A DNA stretch of 64,000 nt from Diacronema lutheri (lineage: Eukaryota > Haptophyta > Pavlovophyceae > Pavlovales > Pavlovaceae), in the NCBI GenBank assembly GCA_019448385.1, contig JAGTXO010000005.1, positions 558,001-622,000 on the forward strand, given 5' to 3'. Each line of letters starts with the position of its first letter. The stretch's first letter is position 1. A model generated the notes under the pieces. That model saw only the letters and a program-made list of their open reading frames with translations. It did no database searches and was not told where the DNA came from. A program made the translations under genes and the position numbers. Positions 57,899 through 64,000 of the stretch are shown piece by piece.

Positions 57899-58388
57899 CA
57901 GCAGCAGGGCGCGAAAACAGCAAAAATATGGAAAATGCGGCGATGCCGCGATCAGAATTATTAATGTTCAACGAGTTTGGCCGCTGGGTTAAGATGGCCG
58001 CGGGGCCGCCCGTCGCGCGGAAGGGCCACGCAGGCAGCGGCATGAAAGAGAACGCGAACTCCATCTTCGGTTCAACCGAAGATGGAGTTCGCGTCGAGCA
58101 CACGTCCATTTTCCTCCGGCCAGCCTCCATCACAGCCAAGCATGTGCGCCTCGCGTCGAGCACACGTCGCGGCAAGCCGATCGCGACCGCCAACCTGTGG
58201 CCGAGCGTGCCCGCGGAGCTGGTGCATCTGCGCACGCGCGCCATGATCGTCAGCGCCACGCCCGCGTCAACGAGCCGAGGCGGCTTACGCTTTCGGAGGG
58301 GAAGGGGGTGGAATTGGCACGGGGCTTCCTTCACTTCCTGCGGCGCGCCTTTCCGGCGTGCATCGGGTGTACACTGCACAGGCACGCT
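57899..58388. promoter_or_regulatory. Intergenic region with A/T-rich patches and a perfect palindrome
   Basis: No confident gene is seen. A/T-rich patches at 57913-57934 (around AAAAATATGG) and 57954-57969 (GAATTATTAATGTTCAA) lie just upstream of the aldo/keto reductase and are the best promoter candidates. A 41-base palindrome lies at 58053-58093, and a short direct repeat CGTCGAGCACACGTC occurs near 58092 and 58155. Confidence 0.5.
58053..58093. repeat. Perfect 41-base palindrome (20-base arms, one-base centre)
   Basis: CGCGAACTCCATCTTCGGTT, one C, then AACCGAAGATGGAGTTCGCG: the arms are exact inverses. Such a short-looped stem is very stable as RNA or single-stranded DNA. Confidence 0.95.
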
Positions 58389-58967
58389 CTACACTGTGCC
58401 GGTCGGCGTCGGCGTGGAGCCCTGCGCATCGAGGAGGGATCGAGCCGCTCTCGCGCCGGGTTCGCTCAGGAAGGGCGACAGCCGAAGGGCCGCGAGTAGG
58501 GCGTGGTACTCGTGCGGCTGTGCGAGCGTGCTCAAGCTGCTCGTTATGTGCGTGAGAAGCGCGCAGTCCCCCTCGTAGGCGACAAGGCGCGCGTCGAGTG
58601 AGGCCACCACCCGCCATGTCGTCGGCTCGTCGCCGACGTCCGGCCTGGCGCGAGAGAGGGTGATGCGAAGGCGCGCGAGCTCGCCGGCAAACGCGCCAAG
58701 CGCAGCGCCGTACTCGCGCGCAATCCCCTCGAGGTGTGCGACGTGCCTGCTCGCCGCATCCCTCGCGGCGGCGGCCGCCCTCTCCTCGACTTGCGCGAGC
58801 AGGTCTGGCCGGACGAGGGAGAGGCCGGCGAGGGGCGGGCTTGCGGCCGTGTGTGTCGACTGCAGAATGCTGCGCAGCGCATCGCCGCTCCGCGCGTGCC
58901 ACTCGGCCACGCCATGCCCGAGGCCCGCCTCGGCGCGTATCGCCGTCGCGAGCGCGTCCGCTGCCAT
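58389..58967 (-). CDS. Hypothetical helical protein
   Basis: 192 residues, starting MAADALATAIRAEAGLGHGV. It is predicted by eye to be mostly helical, with heptad-like runs (LAQVEERAAAAARDAASRHV, HLEGIAREYGAALGAFAGEL) and a second part LDARLVAYEGDCALLTHITS. No family is recognised. It lies divergent to the tRNase Z gene, 56 bases apart, which is typical spacing here. In such GC-rich DNA an open frame of this size can arise by chance, so confidence is moderate. Confidence 0.45.
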   Translation of the reverse strand: MAADALATAIRAEAGLGHGVAEWHARSGDALRSILQSTHTAASPPLAGLSLVRPDLLAQVEERAAAAARDAASRHVAHLEGIAREYGAALGAFAGELARLRITLSRARPDVGDEPTTWRVVASLDARLVAYEGDCALLTHITSSLSTLAQPHEYHALLAALRLSPFLSEPGARAARSLLDAQGSTPTPTGTV

Positions 58968-59023
58968 CGTGCCGTACCGTCGACGTCGACACGATGGTGC
59001 GCGCGTGATTGACGCACGCGTAG

Positions 59024-60397
59024 ATGCGTCGGGGCGGCTGGATCGGCGCGTTCGCTATCGCCATGCTCGCAAGTGCGTCGGCGCGCGTGGTCTGCCGCTG
59101 CCTGACTCGTGCGCGCGCGCCGTCCGCGATCGCCGCAACGCAGGCGCGCAACGCGCCGGCGTTGGCCGGCGCGGGCGCGCCGACTGCGAGGCGCGCCAAG
59201 CTGCTTGGCCCGCTCGAGGTGGTCTTCCTCGGGACGTGCTCGTCCGCACCATCTTCGACGCGCAACCAGCAGGCCGTCGCGCTGCGCGCCGCCGGCGCGA
59301 CGTGGCTCTTCGACTGTGGCGAGGCGACGCAGAAGCAGATGATGGCGTCCGGCTGGCGCACGTCGGCCGTCGCGCGCATCTTCATCTCGCACATGCACGG
59401 CGACCACATCTTTGGGCTGCCCGGCATGCTGTGCAACGTGGGCACGTCGTGGCCGCAGGGCGGCCACCACGTCACCATCGTTGGCCCGTTGGGCCTGCGC
59501 CAGTGGGTGCGCGTCGCGCTCGCCGTGTCCTTCTCGTCGCTCGGCGAAGGCAACACCTACTCGGTGCACGAGCTCGTCGGGCTGGAGGCGGACGCGGCGC
59601 GCGGCGCGTTCGACAATGGTTTCCTTCGCGCGGCCTCCGGCCCGCTCCACCCGTGCGAGCGCGACGGCCTCGACATTGCGCCCGACTCGTCGGGCGTATG
59701 GCACATCCCGCCGCTTGCGTCCGATCCGCCGATGCGCGTGCGCGCCGCCGAGCTCTCGCACCGCGTGCCGACGGTCGGCTTCGCCGCGCTCGAGGACGAG
59801 CGGCCGGGCGGCGTGGACGCGGCCTCGTTGCTGCCCATCCTTGCCGCCGAAGGCGTGCCCGCCTCCGCGATTGGCGCTCTCAAGCGCGGCGAGCCGCTCT
59901 CGCTGCCGAGCGGGCGCGTGCTCACGGCGGCCGAGTTCGTGCGGCCGTCGACGCGCCGCAAGCTCGTCGTGCTCGGTGACCTGAGCGCCGCGTCCGACGC
60001 AATGTGCGAGCTCGCGAGCGACTGCGACTTGCTCGTGCACGAGGCGACGAACGCCTACCTCGAACGCGACCGCGAGCGTCAGCCCACGGCGAGCGCCGAG
60101 AGCGTCGAGGCTGCGGCCACGCTCAAGGGGCACTCGACACCGCAGATGGCGGGACGGCTCGCGCGGCGCGTGCGCGCGCGCAACCTGGCGCTCACGCATT
60201 TCAGCGCGATGTACTCGGGCGCGGTCGACGAGGCGAGCCTGCTCGTCATGGCCGAGATCGAGTCGCTCGCACGGCAGGAGTGCAAGCTGGCCGGCACGGC
60301 CGTCTTTGCCGCGCGCGACTTGATGAGCCTGACTGTCGCGGTCGACGGGCGCGTGACGGTCGATGCGGGGCCTGATGGCGATGAGCCGGCGGCGTGA
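59024..60397 (+). CDS. tRNase Z, short (ELAC1-like) form, organelle-targeted
   Basis: 457 residues, one frame. The metallo-beta-lactamase fold begins LEVVFLGTCSSAPSSTRNQQ, followed by the zinc motif HMHGDH at 123-128 (IFISHMHGDHIFGLPGML) and later metal ligands in LGDLSAASDAMCELASDCDL, LVHEAT and LALTHFSAMY. The leader MRRGGWIGAFAIAMLASASA plus an Arg-rich stretch suggests delivery to the plastid or mitochondrion. The enzyme cuts tRNA precursors after the discriminator base. Its size is above the usual 300-330 residues of the short form because of the leader and an inserted loop (DAASLLPILAAEGVPASAIG). Confidence 0.88.
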   Translation: MRRGGWIGAFAIAMLASASARVVCRCLTRARAPSAIAATQARNAPALAGAGAPTARRAKLLGPLEVVFLGTCSSAPSSTRNQQAVALRAAGATWLFDCGEATQKQMMASGWRTSAVARIFISHMHGDHIFGLPGMLCNVGTSWPQGGHHVTIVGPLGLRQWVRVALAVSFSSLGEGNTYSVHELVGLEADAARGAFDNGFLRAASGPLHPCERDGLDIAPDSSGVWHIPPLASDPPMRVRAAELSHRVPTVGFAALEDERPGGVDAASLLPILAAEGVPASAIGALKRGEPLSLPSGRVLTAAEFVRPSTRRKLVVLGDLSAASDAMCELASDCDLLVHEATNAYLERDRERQPTASAESVEAAATLKGHSTPQMAGRLARRVRARNLALTHFSAMYSGAVDEASLLVMAEIESLARQECKLAGTAVFAARDLMSLTVAVDGRVTVDAGPDGDEPAA

Positions 60398-60526
60398 CAA
60401 GGCCACAAGCGCAGTCTATCCGCGCCGCCTCCCCCCCTCCACCCGGCGCGCCGGGCGCCGGCGGCTGCCACCGCGGCATCGAGTGGCCGGTGGGGAGGAG
60501 GAGAGGGGAAAGGGGGGGGAAGGGGT

Positions 60527-61249
60527 CTATGCGTGCGAGAGGTAGTTGCCGCTCTGTCCATTGGCTTCGACGCCGTGCTCAAGCTCGCGGATTCGGAGGC
60601 CCGCATTCGCGACAGTCTTCGCCCAAAATCTGCGATCGAAGCGGACGACGTGCAGCGGGCCGCTGATCGGGACCGCGTAGCCGCGCGGGTTCACCTCGAA
60701 CGGCTGGTCGAGGCCGTCCTCGATGAACGTCGTGAGAAAGATGGTGCCGCTCTGCTTGAGCACGCGTTTGAACTCGGCAAGGTACACCTCGATCTGCTTG
60801 AGCTCCATGTGCGAGAAGACGGAGTACGCGTAGATCAGGTCGACCGACCGGTCAGGCACGTCGAAGCGGAACGGCGACACCTCGAGCTGCAGCTGGCCCG
60901 TCGGGTTGTAGCGCGCGTTCTCCACGTCGACGTGCGCGAAGCGGAAGCTCTTGTTGGCCAGATGCTTGGCGCACCAGCTCACCGACGACCTGTCCACGTC
61001 GACGCCTAGGTAGGAGATGCTGCCCCGCGGCGCCGTGCGCAGCAACCCAATCGCGAGCCGCCCTTGGCCGCAACCAACGTCGAGCACGGTGCCGCCATGC
61101 GGCAGGGCGCATCGCTTTACTATGCGCTCGGCTTCGGCCTCAGCCGTGCGCAGATAGTGCTCATTGTCGCGGAACTCGGGGCCGCAGAAGCGCCGGATCT
61201 CGAGCGGCAGCTTCGCCCCCGCGTGCACAACGTAGTCCGCGCCACCCAT
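60527..61249 (-). CDS. Class I SAM-dependent methyltransferase
   Basis: 240 residues. Motif I is VLDVGCGQGR (55-64), followed by YLGVDVDRSSVSWC, the acidic-loop strand and FDVPDRSVDLIYAYSVFSHM as motif II/post-II, and FKRVLKQSGTIFLTTFIEDG as motif III. This is a Methyltransf_11/25-type fold with no substrate-specific domain. The ATG at 61249 is the first of the frame. It diverges from the nitrite reductase gene. Confidence 0.8.
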   Translation of the reverse strand: MGGADYVVHAGAKLPLEIRRFCGPEFRDNEHYLRTAEAEAERIVKRCALPHGGTVLDVGCGQGRLAIGLLRTAPRGSISYLGVDVDRSSVSWCAKHLANKSFRFAHVDVENARYNPTGQLQLEVSPFRFDVPDRSVDLIYAYSVFSHMELKQIEVYLAEFKRVLKQSGTIFLTTFIEDGLDQPFEVNPRGYAVPISGPLHVVRFDRRFWAKTVANAGLRIRELEHGVEANGQSGNYLSHA

Positions 61250-61403
61250 TATTTCCGCCTTTTTTAAAACGGCAGGGCCGCGGATGTTTCAAAAAAGGCG
61301 GGCGCGAGTAGGCAACGAGGCGTCGGCCCGTGTTCGGACGCGCTGTCCTTGTGACGGTCCAACCGCGAAAAAGCGAATGCGGACGGTTCGAGCGAAACAC
61401 GAG

Positions 61404-63453
61404 ATGCTCGCGTTGCTCATCGCCTTGTGCTCGGCGATTTCCACCGCCGGGCGGCCCGCGCGATCGGCGCTACGCCGTTCACCATCGCGGTCGTCAGTTG
61501 CGCTGTGCGACGCAGCTTCGGCCTCCTCCGGCGTCAGCCCCGCGTGGGAGTTCGATCCGCTCGAGGCCAAATCGCGCGGGCGCAGGCCGAAGCTGCTCAA
61601 GACGGGCTCCGATTACGTGCGCGCAGAGGCGCTCGAGTCGGGTGCGAACAAGTTTGAGAAGATGAAGAACGAGAAGGATGGCACCGCCGCGTGGACCGAG
61701 ATCCACGAGCTCTCCGCCAAGCTCCGCGCGGGGGAGTGCACATGGGAGGAGCTCAACCTCGACGACATCAACCTGCGGCTCAAGTGGGCCGGATTCTTTC
61801 ACCGGCCCAAGGAGGCGCCGCGCACGTTCATGGTGCGGCTCAAGGTGCCCAACGGCGTGATCACCGCCGCGCAGGCCCGCGTCTTCGCCGACCTCGTTGA
61901 GCCGTACGGCCCCAAGCTCGGCGTCGTCGATATCACGACGCGGCAGAACATCCAGCTGCGCGGCATCACGCTCGAGGATGCGAGCCACGTGGCGGACGCG
62001 CTGCTCGAGTGCGGGCTCGGCTCGTTCATGTCCGGGCTGGACAACGTGCGCAACCTCGTCGGCAGCCCCATCGCCGGCCTCGACCCGCACGAGCTCGTCG
62101 ACACGCGGCCCGTGTGCGCACAGATCAACTCGGACATCACCGGCGCCTTCCGCGGCAATCCCGAGTGGGCGAACCTGCCGCGCAAGTTCAACATTGCCGT
62201 GTCGGGCTCGCGCGACGACTTTTCGCACACGACCATCAACGACATCGGCCTGCAGGCCGCCGTCCACCCGGACTGCCCGTCCGAGCCCGGCTTCAACATT
62301 GTGCTCGGCGGCTATTTTTCGATCAAGCGCGTCGCAGAGTCGATCCCAATGGGCGCGTGGGTCTCGGCGCGCGACGCGCCGGCATTCAGCCTGGGTGCGC
62401 GCGCCGCGCCGCACCGCGCCACGCGCCCCGCGCGCGCCGCTGCGCACCCGCCCGCTCCAGCCCACGCGTCGGCCGCGCGATGCGACGCTGTTCGTGCGCG
62501 CAGCGGTGCTCGAGGTGTTTCGCGACTACGGCCGGCGGGAGGACCGGCAAAAGACGCGGCTGATGTGGCTGCTCGAGGAGCGCGGCCTCGACTGGTTCCG
62601 CGCGATGGTGAACGAGATCCTCGCGCGGCGCGGTGTCGACGCGCTCCGCGCCGCGGCGCCGCCGCCCGCCGACGCGTTCTCGAGGCGCGACCTGCTCGGC
62701 GTGCATACGCAGCGGCAAGAAGGCAAGTCATGGGTGGGCGTGACCGTCCCCGTCGGCCGCCTCTCCGTCGGCGAGGTGCGTGTCCTCGCCGACCTGGCCG
62801 ACAAATACTCGGCCGGTGAGATTCGGCTGACCGTCGAGCAGAACGCGCTGCTGCCGAATGTGGACACGGCGCGTGTGCCCGAGCTGCTCGCCGAGCCGGC
62901 GCTGCACGGCGGCCGGCTGCGCGTCGAGCATGAGCTCTCGCTGATGCGCGGCCTCGTCTCGTGCACGGGCTCCGAGTTTTGCGGGCAGGGCCTCGTCGAG
63001 ACCAAGCACCGCGCCGTGCGCGTCGCGGAGCGCCTCGACGCTGAGCTCGAGTTGCCGCGCCTCGTCCGGCTGCACTGGACCGGCTGCCCAAACTCGTGCG
63101 GGCAGGCGCAAGTCGGCGACATCGGCCTGATGGGCGCGCCCGCCAAGAAGCTCAACCCGGAGACGGGCAAGATGATGGGCGTCGAGGTGCGCGCGCGCGC
63201 GCGGCCGACCGCTCGCACCGAGAGCGCGCGCACCGCCGCAGCCCGCAAGCAAGCCCTCACCGCGCACGCGCATGCGCACGCGCGCGGGCACCGACTCCCG
63301 CAGGGCGTCCAAGTTTTCCTCGGAGGCGAGGTGGGCGAGCACCCCGAGCTCGGCAGCAAGTTTGAAACGGCCGTCCCCGCCGACGACGACGAGCTCGTCC
63401 CGCACCTGCGCGAGTTGCTCATCTCCAAGTTTGGCGCCACGCCTCGAAAGTGA
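61404..63453 (+). CDS. NIR: Ferredoxin-nitrite reductase, plastid, three exons
   Basis: Exons 61404-62394, 62504-63186 and 63304-63453, 607 residues (the frame is open back to 61284). Introns 62395-62503 (109 bases) and 63187-63303 (117 bases, frame-neutral) both start GTGCGCG and end CGCAG; they restore AFSLAVLEVFRDYG and MMGVEGVQVFLGGEVG. Family blocks: KWAGFFHRPKEAPRTFMVRL, DITTRQNIQLRGITL, GLDNVRNLVGSPIAG, LPRKFNIAVSGSRDDFSHT. The Cys pairs SCTGSEFCGQ and TGCPNSCGQ bind the 4Fe-4S/siroheme centre. The start at 61404 gives a signal peptide MLALLIALCSAISTA followed by an Arg/Ser stretch, a bipartite plastid leader. It reduces nitrite to ammonium with six electrons from ferredoxin. Confidence 0.92.
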
Positions 63454-63734
63454 CTGGAATGTTTTTTTAGGCCGGGCGCGTGCGGCCCGCCGCGCTCCAC
63501 GATCGTCGGCGATCCGGGGCAACAGAAGCGGCGGCAGGCGCGACACGGCCTGTGGCACACGCCTAGTCCCTCGGCGCGATGGCCCGCTGGCCCGGGCGTT
63601 CGGCTGCAGGGCCGTGGTGCACAGCGCGGGCGCGGCGCGCCTCGCCGATCGCGCGCCGTCCGCCGTCGCCCGCCGCACGTAGACGCGCCAGGCGGGAAAG
63701 CGCGACGGCCCGCTGTCGTCGCGGCATGCGCAGG
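63454..63734. other. Convergent intergenic region
   Basis: 281 bases between the nitrite reductase stop and the RPB10 stop. It should hold both 3' ends. A T-rich patch (GTTTTTTTAG) lies at about 63461-63470, shortly after the nitrite reductase stop. No gene is seen. Confidence 0.4.
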
Positions 63735-63956
63735 TCATGCGCCATCTGTCGCCTGCTTCTCGTGCACGTTGTAGTTCAACAGCTTCTCGATCAGGTCGAC
63801 GTGCGTGAGGAGCATGCGCCTGCAGCAGTATCGCTTGAGCCCGAGCGCGTCGAGCGCGTCGCCCTCGGTGTAGTCGGCCTGGAGCAAGTTCAGGTACTCG
63901 TCGTACTTGTTGCCCACGACCTTGCCGCACGTGAAGCAGCGCACCGGGATGATCAT
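63735..63956 (-). CDS. RPB10: RNA polymerases I/II/III common subunit RPB10 (ABC10-beta)
   Basis: 73 residues, the standard size. It starts [20 protein letters not shown] with Cys7 and Cys10, and has Cys44-Cys45 in [20 protein letters not shown], together the invariant zinc site. The subunit is shared by all three nuclear RNA polymerases. A well-conserved single-exon gene and one of the surest calls in the window. Confidence 0.97.
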   Translation of the reverse strand: MIIPVRCFTCGKVVGNKYDEYLNLLQADYTEGDALDALGLKRYCCRRMLLTHVDLIEKLLNYNVHEKQATDGA

Positions 63957-64000
63957 CCCGTCGCGCCCGTCGGCTTCTGGCTCGCGGCCGCGCCGCGGTC

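Noticed and set aside
57928-58578. 216-residue plus-strand frame over the palindrome
   Set aside because: It spans the inverted repeat and overlaps the end of the minus-strand frame at 58389-58967; no domain or consistent composition.
30360-63453. A sulfur/nitrogen assimilation gene cluster
   Set aside because: APS reductase, sulfotransferase and nitrite reductase lie tens of kilobases apart with unrelated genes between.
1-64000. Bacterial or giant-virus origin of the window
   Set aside because: Spliced genes, nuclear RNA polymerase subunit RPB10, DRG1, UQCC1 and plastid nitrite reductase fit a nuclear algal chromosome.
1-64000. tRNA, rRNA genes and CRISPR arrays
   Set aside because: Looked for and not seen. 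The regular repeats present are coding microsatellites, a 21-base satellite without spacers, and short tandem duplications.

Overview
This window is nuclear DNA of a eukaryotic alga, about 64 kb long, very GC-rich and gene-dense. It is most likely a haptophyte, possibly of the pavlovophyte (Diacronema-like) kind. The eukaryotic evidence is direct: protein homology breaks and resumes at short introns (about 105-207 bases) whose donors mostly read GTGCGCG and whose acceptors mostly read CGCAG, with one clear GC-AG intron. The gene set includes VPS13, DRG1, an OSCA/CSC1-type channel, UQCC1/CBP3, RPB10 and a plastid-type nitrite reductase. Several proteins carry a signal-peptide-like start followed by an arginine/serine-rich stretch, as in secondary plastids. 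Assignment to haptophytes is inference from intron style, composition and gene content; no ribosomal RNA is present to settle it.

Layout. 1-7764: 3' half of a VPS13-type lipid-transfer gene ending in a PX domain. 7795-14554: a sulfotransferase and a long SNF2-RING protein, both on the minus strand. 15201-22840: a very large surface protein with Sushi-like and Fn3-like domains, about 2.7 kb of Ser-Pro repeats and one membrane span. 23138-25557: spliced OSCA/CSC1-like channel. 25625-28380: transposable element copy A. 28480-31682: FKBP isomerase, UQCC1 and adenylylsulfate reductase. 31683-33833: low-confidence region with a 21-base satellite. 33834-36771: MBD-HMG chromatin protein and a MitoPLD-like enzyme. 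37100-38050: frame-broken temptin-domain gene. 38070-44316: multi-span membrane protein, DRG1, a voltage-sensor-like protein without a visible pore, and a small membrane protein. 44397-48839: WD40-channel fusion and a YAE1 protein, divergent. 48951-52571: GT25-like glycosyltransferase, DUF4239-like membrane protein and a small membrane protein. 52626-55380: element copy B, in the opposite orientation to A. 55382-63956: cathepsin X-like protease, aldo/keto reductase, a coiled hypothetical, tRNase Z, methyltransferase, nitrite reductase and RPB10.

Most genes are unrelated housekeeping genes packed as divergent or convergent pairs. The genes with an evident shared theme are assimilatory: nitrite reductase and APS reductase (plus a sulfotransferase that would consume PAPS) belong to nitrogen and sulfur assimilation, but they are scattered and do not form a cluster.

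The most unusual items are two nearly identical 2.76-kb TA-flanked elements whose 438-base inverted repeats contain a transposase helix-turn-helix region. Copy B forms the whole region upstream of a protease gene whose first ATG uses a base of the target duplication. Other unusual items are a SNF2-RING protein with an inserted UBA domain and altered ATPase motifs, an MBD-HMG fusion, a perfect 41-base palindrome, homopolymer G runs up to 30 bases, and several genes whose stop codons lie inside short tandem duplications.
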